Shown piece by piece: positions 11,214 to 22,227 of a stretch of DNA of 64,000 nt. The stretch's first letter is position 1, and each line of letters opens with the position of its first letter. The notes below the pieces were generated by a model. It was given only the letters and a program-made list of their open reading frames with translations. It was not told where the DNA came from and ran no database searches. The position numbers and the translations under genes were made by a program. The DNA is taken from positions 1 through 64,000 of the forward strand of contig JAJEKB010010758.1 in assembly GCA_022393335.1 (NCBI GenBank). Direction: 5' to 3'. This DNA comes from Macrotrachela quadricornifera (Eukaryota > Rotifera > Eurotatoria > Philodinida > Philodinidae).

Positions 11214-11944
11214 CAGTAGTGGGCAAAAAAAATTGCCGTTTAGTGCATAAACTCTATATTAAGCTATTTCATACGTTCTTCGAACAATCATTCTCAAGTT
11301 ATTTGTAGAAGTTAGGTACTACCTTTATGCATTTAGTGAACTTAGTATTCTTTGAAAGCTTTTATATAGCTTCGTAAAAATGACTCAAAATCCAAGCACC
11401 AGTTGTATGCTATCTGACCAATAGATTATATTACATTATTGAAGTACTGATCATTGGGTAGAAGTTTGAAACTATTGTATAACGATGATCCTCACTCACA
11501 CTAACCATAGTAAAATTTTCAAGATCGCGGAGACTAGCACTGTGTTACAGTGAGGTTAACGATATGGTTCATGAGTTATATATAGCTCAAACTACTATTG
11601 GGTCACTTAGTAGCGCAACTGTCGGTTTAGTTACACTACTCCACTAGACCACTTAATCAATTGATATAAATGAAAAACTTCGAGATATCGATAAACCGTA
11701 AAGATTTTAACGTGTGAAGAAACGTGAAACTCATGCATAAGTTATAAATTTTTTTAACTACTTCCAAGAACGTAAGATTATTGTCCCTTGTGAACGCATA
11801 GAGAGTGAAAAACTTTTAATGATTAATCTGTTTATAGAGTACAGTATCTGTGCAATATAACAACATTAAAAAGCTCACATATCTTATACTTCTATTAGAA
11901 GAATCTTGAAAAAGTCTCTCGGCAATTATTTTTGCACTCCACTG
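11214..11944. mobile_element. 731-bp TA-flanked MITE (mariner-like ends)
   Basis: Left end CAGTAGTGGGCAAAAAAAAT and right end (inverse) CAGTGGAGTGCAAAAATAAT match over about 26 bp and share TTGCCG inside. TA dinucleotides lie directly outside (11212-11213 and 11945-11946), as in Tc1/mariner insertion. There is no coding capacity. A second copy of the left half begins at 23588. Confidence 0.7.
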
Positions 11945-12044
11945 TATATGAATTAGGCATGAAGATCTATACAGATCGGATCAAAGTCCACTTAGATCAC
12001 ATCCCCAGAATAGGTTAGACTATGTGTCTTGAGATTATTTTGGT

Positions 12045-12050
12045 TTTATT
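12045..12050 (-). promoter_or_regulatory. Likely polyadenylation signal of the P450 gene
   Basis: AATAAA on the minus strand, 39 nt after the P450 stop codon and in the right orientation. Confidence 0.5.
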
Positions 12051-12088
12051 TGAAATAAATTTACCGAGTTAAAAATACGAAAACAAAA

Positions 12089-13901
12089 CTAAGTGTTTCG
12101 CTTTACTAATTTCACCCACACTTCTTTCGGTGCAATAATTGGTCCGTCGCAAATCTTAAATTTGCTTTCAAGATTTTCACTGGGTACAATATTGTAGTCG
12201 CGAAGCATTCTTATTAACAAAATTTTTATTTCCATCAGTGCAAAACGCATACCAACGCAATGTCGTGGACCTGCTCCAAACGATAAAAACGCTGTTGGAT
12301 GACGTTTTCTAGCATGACGTTCAGGCACGAATAAATATGGATCATGTGGACCCCAAATTTCAGGATCGTAATGAATCGAATAGACGTCAGCCTGTATAAT
12401 GGAACCTTTAACAAATAGAAAACATTTCATTTAATAAGAAATATTTTTCTAATGAAACAATACTGATATATATACCCTTGTCAATCTTAATTCCGTTTAC
12501 AATTGTATCTTCCACAGCGCGTCTTTGAATGATTCTAGGAATAATGGGATAAATTCTCAATACTTCGGAAATAAACATATCCATGTAGGACATCTGTGCA
12601 ACAACATCGTAATCAGGATATTTCTTCATTTCATCATCATCATCGTCATTGGTACTAACAGCGTTGATTGAAAGTTGATCAATTTCTGTTTGAAGTTTTT
12701 CATGAATCTCACGATGGGTAGCGAGTATATAAGTAGAATATGCTAGAGCAGTTGCTGTTGTATCATATCCAGCCGCCATGAAGGTAAAGATATTACCGAC
12801 CACTTCCTCTTTAGTTAGTTGATATTTTGCTTCGTTGACATCTGCTGTATCCTATGCAAATAAAATATGATCGTTATTGATTTAAATTCGAACTATTTGA
12901 TTTACATCAATTGTTTTTTCTTGAGACATCACTTGCAACATAAGCTTGAGAAGATCAGTTCGATCGATGGGTGTTTGTAGACGATGTTCAACAATTGTAT
13001 GTAATCGATTACGAAGTGACGTGATTGCTAATTCGTTTATTTGTAATGTTGATGATACTAATGGTAACAGTCGAGTATTGATAAATGTACGTGAAGTATT
13101 GTTGATTGAAAAAAGTAGAACAAGAATTTTGTTCATTTTAGCTAGAAGTTGAGCAGATCTGAATAACCAACTCTTGTCAATAGTGTTTTCATCAAAAACT
13201 TCTCTAATTTTCTTGAAATAAATGTTTTCAGGATTGTTTTGTATATCAGTATCGATCCCAAATGCACAACGGCCTAAATGAAAATTTTTTTTTGATTTAG
13301 CTCTAGAAAGAAAAACAGGGAACAGCACTGTTTACTTACAAATGACGTCCATTGTCATTTGTTTGTAGTACGCATAAATATTAAATTCTTCACTATTTTC
13401 TGCATGGCGTGGTAGTTTTGCCATGAAATCAGTAACAGATGCATTGATTAAAGGACTCATTGTCTTCATTTTTGCTGCAGTAAATGTTGGATTAATGACA
13501 TGACGTTGTCGTCTCCAAGTGCCACCAGAACTAAAAAGAAGATCGTGCATTAATTCATCGAATATTGTTCGTTTTCGTGCATGGAAGACGGAAAACTGTT
13601 TAGCAAAGACTTCTTGTAGAAAATCTGGATCACTGACTACAAAAATAGGAAGTGTTCCTTCGTATATTCCATAAATCTTTCCATATTGTTTTGTCCAACT
13701 TCCAAGTTGATGGTGATAAGATAGAGCATTCCATAATGTTTTGAGATGACCAAAAAAGAATTGAAACGGAGGAGTACGTATACCACGTTGACTAAAGTAT
13801 TGATAATGTTGATGGAGCGAAAATAGGTAATAAATTAAAAGAGCAACGAATACTGAGACTAGAATGATTGATAGAAGCGCCATATTGTTCTCGAACAGCA
13901 T
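12089..13901 (-). CDS. Cytochrome P450, CYP3/CYP5-like (four exons)
   Basis: Exons 13340-13901, 12906-13273, 12476-12851 and 12089-12405; introns of 66, 54 and 70 nt with GT..AG ends and matching phases give 540 residues without a stop. The N-terminal hydrophobic anchor (about residues 8-27) predicts a microsomal enzyme with its catalytic domain facing the cytosol. A helix-C WRRQRHVINP motif follows near residue 130. The I-helix oxygen-binding motif AAGYDTT is at 336-342, the ExxR pair at E406-R409, a PERH motif at 463-466, and the haem loop FLSFGAGPRHCVG carries the ligand C485. All are intact, so an active haem monooxygenase is expected. Resemblance to the CYP3 clan is from general sequence style; the substrate cannot be read. 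An acidic stretch (NDDDDDE, 378-384) before ExxR lengthens it beyond the usual ~500 residues. A TATA box lies upstream. Confidence 0.93.
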
Positions 13902-13953
13902 CTCTTTATGAAATGTATTGTACGCGTAAAAATGTGTTTTGTTTTTCTGGATG

Positions 13954-13963
13954 CTTTATATAA
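13954..13963 (-). promoter_or_regulatory. TATA box of the P450 gene
   Basis: TTATATAAAG on the minus strand, about 53 nt upstream of the P450 ATG at 13901, which leaves room for a start site and short leader. Confidence 0.5.
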
Positions 13964-14868
13964 GTCGGTAATATGCATTTTTTTTTCGTTCTGCAGTAAG
14001 AAACAAGGCAAACAAAGGGAGAAATTGTGTGTTCACTAGCATAGCCAGAATATTTTTCTCTTGCGTTCTGCACTGTATGTTACGGGCGATTGGACAAAAG
14101 AACGTAAGAGAAAAACCTGTTAGGGTGATCCTCGTGGTATTAAAATGTAAAACATGATAGAGTCTACTATGTTATAAACAGAGGATCTCACTAATATATG
14201 TATTGATTTTTAATAAGACAATGTACTGCCACAGTGAATCTCCAAAACAGCGACCTTCAATTCTATTGCTTTTGTCAAAAAAATATTATCAGTGCAGCTG
14301 TTTTCGGACTCAAATGTGAAGCCCACATACCTCTTTTCCTGTTATTACGTTGACAGAAAACATTTTACAATTTTCAGTGTGTACCTTACGTTAACAGGAT
14401 TATCTACAACAGCCAAGAATCTTCTGAGTGATATTATAACTAAGACACTTTTTCTCGTTGCTAGAAGAGTCTATCTACGAGGTACTACTTCTTCCTCCTA
14501 CTATAGAAACGTACTCAATGACCAATTCATTACATCCTACTCTTGCTAATCATGTTTGTTTCAGTCACAAAAATATTTTGTCATGAACTAATATTCAAAT
14601 AGAGTTTATGAATGTCATCGTTTGACTGTTTTGTAAAAGAAGTAAACAGTATGATTAAATAACAATCTTTTATGAGTGTAAAAAATTCTCTAGGTATAAT
14701 ATTTGATCCTCAACAATTTTAAAGGTTTTTTATACTTCCAAAATCGGTAACTCAAGAGAAATAGATGACTAAATTTACATACATATGGATGATCTGCGCT
14801 GCCAATGTACCATTTGATGAAAAAATTGGAAAGAAAATCAAAATGAACATGAAGAGAACTGGGGTGTG
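13964..14868. other. Intergenic, no gene seen
   Basis: Short open frames only (85 codons at 14292-14549, no recognised domain). This is the probable upstream region of the P450 gene up to the left end of the MULE. Confidence 0.45.
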
Positions 14869-15118
14869 CTGGAAAAATGTCGAAAGGGGAAAATGTCGAA
14901 AAATAAATATTGAAGTGGAAGAATATTGAAACAAAAATATCGAAAAAAATAATATCTCCAGTAGATAGTGACTGTAATCACCTATAGCAGATTGTTACTT
15001 TCCTTATAATTCTACTAGTATAGAAGTTTTACCAGTAGAACTGTGATGACTAATACTTAATATAAATTAAATAAAAGAATTGAACGAGGAACTATTTTAT
15101 AAATAAAATTGTATTGCC

Positions 15119-16743
15119 ATGTCTGAAGGTGCTGTGTCTTCAACTGAAGTTACTCGACCAAAATTCCCAACTATTTCATTTATAAATTCAAATAAAGGAA
15201 AACCTTTGCTAGTAGCAAATAAATATGTTTCCAAATGAATAGAACAACAATTAATACTAAATATTGGATATGTACACTTAATGGATGTTCAGCTAAAGTA
15301 CATACAGATTTAAATAGTCAATTGGTTAAAATGATTGGTGATCACAATCATGTTCCAGAAAAACAAAAACTTGAAGTTCGTGAATTTTGTGAAAAAGTCA
15401 AACAACGAGCAATAAATGCAACAACACCAATTCCTCGTATATATGATGAAGAATGTGCAACAACAATGTTGTCAGATGCTGCAATAGCTGTATTGCCAAG
15501 TGAACGTGAAATGAGTATGCTAATAATATTCTTTTACGTTTAAGTCCACTTGGTGATTTTTTTTCGTATTTTTAAGACAGTGGAATCAACAAAGCACGTC
15601 AGGCTATTACACCTACAATTCTAATGACGCAATTATTTGATATACCTGATCCTTATTCAAAAATATTGCACAAAAATGATTTTTGATTGTTGACAAAATG
15701 ATAACAAGGTGACAACCAATACTTTCGTTTTCATCAAATGAACAACTGAAAATGCTTTTCACGGCTGAAATAATACTAATGGATGGAACTTTTTCTACTT
15801 GTTCGAACATGTTCGATCAAGTTTATACCATTCATGCGATAAAATACGATCAGTGTGAGTAAAGAGTATGATTCTGGATCATATAACTTTATCTAACTGT
15901 GTTTCAATCTAGCATTTCTCTGTGTCTTTGGTTTATTATCTAATCGACAGAAAATTACATATCATTTCATGTTCAACGAATTGAAATCAATTGCTGTACA
16001 AATGCAATTGAATTTCGCACCAAAAACAATCATGAGCGATTTTGAACCAGGACTTTTGGGTGTAGTTTCAACTGAAGTCAGCTTTTTATATTTCTCACGA
16101 GTAATTTACAAATTTTTGTTTTTAATAGTTTGCCACAGCAACACACTCATCTTGCTATTTTCACTTCACTTAAGCCATATATAGAGCAATACAACGCGTT
16201 GGTTTATCAACATCCTATAATGATGATTATGATGTCGAACAATATTGTCGAAAATTAATGGCTCTCCCATTACTACCAAAAGATATTATTGAAGATACTT
16301 ATGATGCATTAATTGCGACAATGGCAAAAAAATTGAAGGAAACAATAAACGATTTATTAGAATATTTTCAACAACAATGGTTTGTGAAAGTTCCTATTTC
16401 TCAATGGTGTGTACATTGTCTTAACGTAAGGACCAATAATAATACTGAAGGTGAGCTTTTTCTTTTATTTAAATCGAAATATCATTTTCTTATGTTTAAT
16501 AGAGCATTTCATAGTCGTTTCAATCGTCGAGTACAAGTTAATCATCCCAATATCTGGTCATTCATAAAAGTTTTGCAAGGAGAAGATAATCGCTTTCATC
16601 ATATGTATGTTCAGTTTAGTGCCGGTTTAGGCATTAGACCCAAACAAGCTAAAACAATTGCTATTCAACGTCATATAGATAATCTTGGGCAACGATATTA
16701 TGATGGTGCTATGAGTGCTATAAAATACTTAGATGGTTTATAA
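15119..16743 (+). pseudogene. FLYWCH zinc finger-MULE transposase, broken
   Basis: The start ATG is at 15119. The N-terminal FLYWCH-like region has the core YWICTLNGCSAKVHTD and GDHNH, but a frameshift separates it from the start near 15230. Four introns of 52-62 nt can be placed (15515-15576, 15855-15912, 16077-16128, 16451-16504). The MULE catalytic residues are visible: first Asp in ILMDGTFST, second Asp in TIMSDFEPG, a CYFHF motif, and Glu in RTNNNTE before the HSRFNRR segment. Breaks include the early frameshift, stops and a frameshift near 15680-15720, and a TAA after CYFHFT near 16173. The last segment (16258-16743) is open and ends in a natural stop at 16741. A dead copy of a family that would cut and paste through DDE chemistry. 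Confidence 0.8.
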
Positions 16744-16772
16744 TTTACAATTGTTAACCCATTCGCCCCGAT

Positions 16773-16792
16773 GTGAACCACCGGTGGTTCAC
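16773..16792. repeat. Perfect 20-bp subterminal palindrome of P2
   Basis: GTGAACCACCGGTGGTTCAC equals its own inverse complement. It starts 15 bases after the TTAA. A different palindrome occupies the same place at window start (4-23), at 4507-4528 and at 49931-49946. It may be a binding site for a dimeric protein or a hairpin; that is inference. Confidence 0.85.
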
Positions 16793-16800
16793 GATATATT

Positions 16801-18397
16801 CTAATCAGAGAAATGCTTTTCGTTAAAACAATCAAGACAAAAGAATTTGTCGCAATCCGAACAAAAAGTTTCTATTCTTTTTGCTGCCATCGCACTTGCG
16901 TCTCTTGATTCTTGTTTTCTGATTTTCTCGTAGCAACCAGCACAACGCCTTCGGACATTGCGAGGTTTGAGGTTTTTAAATGGTGTACCAAGAAGTAAAG
17001 ATCGCACAAGACTTTCGCGAAACTGCAGAATAGTCACTTTGCTTGTCGCATAGTTTTCTTTGTATATCAAATGGCCATTGACTAGTGCCGTCCCGAAAAG
17101 CAATTCAAATGCTACCTTCTGGTGCCATTTTACTGACCGCCTGAGATACATGTAATAGGATGATAGCTGATTAGATAAATAAGTACCTATTCTTCCTTCA
17201 TTGCAATCGAGTACAACTTGTGACTTCATGATACGTTCATTTTTACTATTAGTACTTCCAGTATTTACCACAGTTGCTGTATACGACAGCCTTGTAGATA
17301 TTATCAAGACATCTTTTTCGTCTTTCCATCTGATCAGCTTCAGGCCGTCTGTAATCTGCAATCCGTAAACTTCGCCACGCCTAAGATTTCTTTGAACAAC
17401 TTCGTTGCCTGATCCCGCACGATTACTTCTCAATGCTCCAATAAGATCCGTATCATCTTAGAACAAACATTTGGCAAGAGGAATACTAGTAAAGAAGTAG
17501 TCAGCTACCATAGTTCGATAACATCCTTCGAGACCATCCAATAGATTAATCACGACTGTTTGGGCACGGCCAAGACCTGCCAGAGGATCTTGTTGACCAG
17601 TATAAATCACAAAATTTCAGGTGTATCCATTGATAGCCGCTAACGTTTACATTTTTACTCCGTACTTGTGCGCTTTTCCAGGAGTATATTGTTTGAAGAA
17701 AACCCTATCTTGCCATGGTATCATAGTTTCGTCGATAATGACAATCGAAACAGGTATATATACTGACGAAAATCTTGTTCTCAATAAATTCAAGAGTGGT
17801 TTCAACTTTGAAAGCCTATCTTGATTCACATTTTCATTATCATTGTTCAAAAAATGCCAAAATTTGAGGATTATTTTAAATCTCTCCCTCGACATAGCAT
17901 ATCGAATGATATCTGAACCGTACAACTGACTACTACTCCAGTAGTACTTCAGTTTTGGCATTTGTACCAATCCTATTTCGATAATAATTGCAAAGAACTT
18001 CAGCATGTCTTCATTCATGGTTTGTTTCCATTGATGAAATACTGACTGTCTATTAATCTCAGAGTTTTGCAAGTATTGTTGTGCGTATCGATTAGTTTCA
18101 CGACCTATGAGATCAATAATTTCGTCCGTTATGAAATGCCGATAGTAATCAGTAGGATTGATTGCATTATTGCCTGAAATAGAAGTTACTTCTTCGGTAG
18201 GTCCATAATCCTCCATCAATTCTTCGTCGGATTCTGGTTCTATTTCATTCTAAGTATGTAAATTTCATGTCATCATCAGTACCTTCTTCATTAGAATCGT
18301 CAGATTTGAGGCACATTGCATCAAAATGGTCATCCAGAGAATGCATTTCACTGAGTGAGCTAGCACTATCTTCTGTGTCCATTTCTTCCAACGACAT
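16801..18397 (-). pseudogene. piggyBac transposase, broken (P2)
   Basis: Starts ATG 18397 (MSLEEMDTEDSASSLSEM, acidic). A frameshift near 18240-18255 leads to 17647-18219, holding the N-terminal domain and the first catalytic Asp in SIVIIDETMIPWQDR. Three in-frame stops follow between 17647 and 17455, around NFVIYTGQQDPLAG and the second Asp in TMVADYFFTS. The last part, 16801-17433, carries the third catalytic region, but it reads GTYLSNQLSSYY where relatives have an Asp-Leu-Ser-Asp type motif, so the third Asp appears lost. The C-terminus has a complete Cys/His motif, CSDCDKFFCLDCFNEKH. Frameshift, nonsense codons and a lost catalytic residue make it inactive. Confidence 0.85.
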
Positions 18398-18914
18398 GTG
18401 AATTATTCTAAAACTTCGGTCGTATTTATATAAAGAATGATAGACAGAAAAGAATAAGGGAGAAAAGGTTGGAAGCTTTCTCCTCTTTCTAGTGCATACT
18501 TTGCATAATATGAAAAAGAACGAAAAAGTAATCCGAGCGATTATAGTTCGGCAGTAGAAAATGATTCATTATATAGTGATATAAAGAATAGAACGATAAA
18601 TAATACGTAAAAGATAACGAAAAGGTCATTAAGTGTATTTACTAAAAGTTAAATGTCCATGAAACTGAACATCTTGAAAATTTTTTTTGAGAAAACTGAA
18701 TCGGGGTGAATGGGTTAAACAAAAAAAATGACACATCGATTTATTTTTCATTATTCATATTTAATCTCTGTTAGAGCATTAACATTAATTCATATAATAA
18801 AATATGTTCTTTATTATTCACAACTCTATAAAACATTTATCATCCATTTTTTATATCAATATTATTTTTTCTACATTTTTCCCCTTCGACATTTTTCCTT
18901 TCGACATTTTTATG

Positions 18915-19586
18915 GCCAACCAGAACTTGAGTCGCACACTCGATAGAGCTCTATCAACTGCATACATAGTAGAAATTTCCCAACTGCCAGTTTCTTAATT
19001 TCAGAAAAAAACTTGAGTTTTCTGAAACACTGAGTAGCAAACAGGCGTGAGCCAATGATTGTTTTATGATTGGTATTCCAGACACTTAGTATAGCACACT
19101 CACGCAATATCAGCCTTCATCTCGGATGATCCGAGTCGGATCATCATTTCGAGACGTTCCCTTGTAAGATTGCGCTTAGCCAAGAAAACAGTTCGCTAAT
19201 CTACGATATTCCAACCAAATCATCGTTTTGTTTCTCAGAGTTAAATTTCTATATAAATAGACACAATCAAAATATTGCATATGTACTAATCTACCGATCA
19301 TTTGGATGATTATCATAGTTGACACCATCTGAAGACATCCTAAAACAAGGTCGAAACGCGTTGTGGTTAGCTCGGACTCACTCTCACACTTAAAATGGCT
19401 AATAATGTATATACTGATTTATAGAGATGAATAAGATATTACAGTTCAAAAATGAGTGAAAATAGGAAAAACAGGAAGAAGCTGGGGCGGATTGCAAGAG
19501 AAGATGCAGGGTAGTTGAAAAATTAATATGGTAAAGCGATAGTTTTGTATTTTCATAGTCTAATTGATTATATTGTCTCTAGTCAG
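18915..19586. other. Intergenic, no gene seen
   Basis: Contains a short near-palindrome around 19119-19142 (GGATGATCCGAGTCGGATCA) and nothing else I can support. It is the 3' flank of the minus-strand GPCR gene. Confidence 0.4.
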
Positions 19587-20678
19587 TTAAGTGCCACCTA
19601 TTGCGAAAATTCGCATTTGTCTTCTCTCCAATAACATCTTCTTCACATTTTGTCGATAGGATGGTGATGTTATCCAATAAATGTAGAAATTACTGCATAC
19701 ACGCATCGAAGAGAGAATGAAAGTTATAGCTTGGAAGAGATCTTCAATTGCCATAGACAGTTGACTTTTCGTTTGGTTCATTGTTGCTGTTGAATACATA
19801 AACTTAATGCATACGGGTAAAGTCATAATACAGAACCACGCCATCTGAAAAATAAAGATTGTTGAAAATTGTTTGTCAATACTTTGTTTTATGCTAGTTG
19901 TCTTCGGCTGATTTTGAGGGTGGTTTACGATATTTTGGGTGTTGTTATCGTTGTTTAGTGCAACAGCGTTTGTAGAAACAGTAAATGCAGTTGTTGTTGT
20001 TGTTGTCATTTTGATAGTGGTCGTTGTCTTAGGAGGATTAACATGTGCGGCACCTCTAATGTTGTGATAGGTAAAAATACCAAAGACCGTCAGAAGAATA
20101 ATTGGTCCGAATGCTTGAACAACCATTTGAAGGAAGTACGAATAATATATCTTGTAAAACGACGAGGTATAATAGCATGTTGGTTTACCGTAAATGTTGA
20201 AGATATACCAGGAAAATATATCAGGAATTGACAGTAGAAAAGCCACAATGACGGCAATTGAAATCGAAATTATTGCCACCTTCATTGAACTTCGTTGTCG
20301 CTGTTGGGCATTACGACTAGTAGCGTGATAACGGTCAATAGATCCTAGACATAATGTTAAAACCCCCATGACACTAATCGCATTACCAAGATAATGCATC
20401 AGTATACACCACCATAAGGAAGTTCCCGTAGTGTTGTTACCTGTAAAGGAATCGACAATACTCGGTATAAGGTAAAGTCCAATTGAGAAACAGTTTTTTA
20501 TCTCTATTGTTATGTTGTATAAGGAACATGGATTACTTCTGTAATTTTTTGATGCAAACAATAAAATATTGATGATGATGCTGACGAGACCGGTGATACT
20601 CACGAAGAGAAAACCATAGACATACACCTTGCCAATAGCGAAATATATTGTATCGACAGTAGAGGATGACATGATCAA
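19587..20678 (-). CDS. Rhodopsin-like G protein-coupled receptor (orphan, intronless)
   Basis: One exon, 363 residues. Seven hydrophobic segments: about residues 18-43, 55-73, 92-112, 131-152, 173-204, 268-292 and 307-334. TM3 ends in SIDRYHAT, with the DRY G-protein switch at 115-117. C91 before TM3 and C168 in the second outer loop are placed for the usual disulfide. TM7 has a divergent form of NPxxY (CSNFYIYWITSPSYR). The third inner loop is long and rich in Thr and Asn (TTTTTIK-like runs, about 218-255). NNTT near residue 81 is a possible glycosylation site. Peptide-receptor-like overall, but ligand unknown. The reading frame is intact. A second Met three codons in (MSSS) could be the start. 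Confidence 0.88.
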   Translation of the reverse strand: MIMSSSTVDTIYFAIGKVYVYGFLFVSITGLVSIIINILLFASKNYRSNPCSLYNITIEIKNCFSIGLYLIPSIVDSFTGNNTTGTSLWWCILMHYLGNAISVMGVLTLCLGSIDRYHATSRNAQQRQRSSMKVAIISISIAVIVAFLLSIPDIFSWYIFNIYGKPTCYYTSSFYKIYYSYFLQMVVQAFGPIILLTVFGIFTYHNIRGAAHVNPPKTTTTIKMTTTTTTAFTVSTNAVALNNDNNTQNIVNHPQNQPKTTSIKQSIDKQFSTIFIFQMAWFCIMTLPVCIKFMYSTATMNQTKSQLSMAIEDLFQAITFILSSMRVCSNFYIYWITSPSYRQNVKKMLLERRQMRIFAIGGT

Positions 20679-22227
20679 CAGTCGAGACTAGTATATAATG
20701 TAACTAACTCTTCTTCTTACCTTTGTTTATATGATGGTTAGAGAAAATATCTCTATTGCGTCTGAGAAAAAAAAATTTTCATAAAACAAACTATTTTAAA
20801 ATTAGTTTCCTATTGGTTTGATATGTAATGTTTCTCTAATTTTTGCAAGCCAAATTCAACCAATAGAATGATCTGTCTTCCATTAATTTATCAAGAAAAA
20901 ATGCTTTTTTTTCTATCTCAATCGAGTTACTGAGATATATATATATTAATATAGCTTTTCCGTTATTTCACTTTCTTTATCAAGAAGATCACATTGTGAA
21001 CAAATTAAAATAGGAGATTGAAATGATTAAAACTTAAGATGCGAGACAAATTATAAAAAGCGGATTTTCTACTTTCTGATCCTCTCATCTAAAAATAGCA
21101 GACTCAATTAACTTTAACGAAAAACATTATTCAGACCGGTTGAAACGGTAAAAAGATAGCTTCTTATCCTTTTAGATGTTGTGTGTTGTCTAGGAGAGTC
21201 AATAATAATATAATTCGAGATTGTTTATTCTTTTTCCGAAAAAAATACACCCTCTGCTTTTGTTATCTTAAAAGTAATTTTATACATTAAGATACAGTTC
21301 AGAACTGATTTGAGCATTTTCGAAGCAGATCATCACGTGAAAAATGTTAATAGAGGTTTTTGATGTTTGGAAATGCAAGAGCATGTAAAAAAACTGAGAA
21401 AGTCAAAATTTTAGACTGTTCTGAGTAACACTTGAATAAATATGAAAGAAAGATTGAGCATATCACAATAAACTTGTGAAAATGCTCATCTTTTTGTCGT
21501 CATACGAGGAAGGAAAATTATCTATTGGAAAATTATGAAACTAGAACAATATTTCGAGAAGTCGAGAATCGAAACTAGTATACTTCGTTAAAGTTTTATT
21601 TTTATTATTATTTTTACGTACCATTAAAAAATATAAAATTTTTAATTTAAATATACAACAAAAAAAACAACAATCAAGGAAGAGTGAAAACTATTCTAAA
21701 CTAATTCATATATCTACTCTAATATATCACAACGAGTGTTATGTTAGTAAGCATAACGTGTCGAGTTATAGGCATTAATGATATTATTTTTGATGTTTGA
21801 TATGAAGTTGAGTGTTTCGAGTTGTGAGCTCTCTCTCTAGTTAAGCTCCGTCTGCTAGTGGGAAAGAGAGAGTACACTCATAGATGAATGTATATCAAAA
21901 CGTATATTAATAACGAATGAATATGAAAGCGGACTGCACACACATATAAGAAAGAGAAACAGAGAAAGAATGGTATCAAAGATAACATTCTTTCTCAAAA
22001 GCAGAGCACGAACAAAGAAGCGCAAAACACTATGTGAATGGAAAGGAGAAAGAATGTCTTTAAAAGTGATGCATAGCAAGGGAGAAAGAGAAACGGTAGC
22101 GAGGACACTCATCATCGCTAACATGAGTGTTAACATAAATTACCAATACTCCGAGGCGACCTATGAATTAATTACAAAAAAATGAATTTTATGCGTCACA
22201 TTTTTATGAATAAAATACTAGTACAGT
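20679..22227. other. Intergenic, no gene seen
   Basis: AT-rich. A minus-strand hydrophobic frame of 93 codons (21855-22136) lies in purine-rich low-complexity DNA and shows no gene-like features. One hairpin (21962-21996) is listed separately. Confidence 0.45.
21962..21996. repeat. 35-nt inverted repeat (hairpin)
   Basis: GAGAAAGAATG and CATTCTTTCTC form perfect 11-bp arms, and the inner GTATC/GATAAC extends the stem. No T-run terminator or coding context; function unknown. Confidence 0.6.

Larger units (their letters stand above)
16754..18718 (-). mobile_element. piggyBac element P2 (complete ends, dead gene)
   Basis: TTAA at both ends (16754-16757 and 18715-18718). TIRs TTAACCCATTCGCCCCGA and, inverted, TTAACCCATTCACCCCGA differ at one of 18 positions. 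The element is 1.97 kb. The left end, 3' of the transposase, has a perfect 20-bp palindrome after the TIR; the right end has none. It is inserted in the MULE ten bases after the transposase stop. Confidence 0.9.
14869..18914 (+). mobile_element. MULE (Mutator-like) element carrying a nested piggyBac
   Basis: The left end (about 14869-14945) has two strong copies, then degenerate ones, of a ~16-bp unit with core AAAATGTCGAAAGG. The right end (about 18875-18914) has the same unit inverted (CGACATTTTTCCTTTCGACA). Between them sit a FLYWCH-MULE transposase (15119-16743) and a complete piggyBac element (16754-18718) inserted just after the MULE stop codon. Removing the piggyBac leaves a MULE of about 2.1 kb. 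I could not identify a clear 8-11 bp target duplication. Tandem units at the ends would fit transposase-binding sites, by analogy with other MULEs. Confidence 0.7.

Noticed and set aside
21855..22136. 93-codon hydrophobic minus-strand frame
   Set aside because: It lies in purine-biased low-complexity sequence; hydrophobicity follows from pyrimidine-rich codons, and the opposite strand is equally open.
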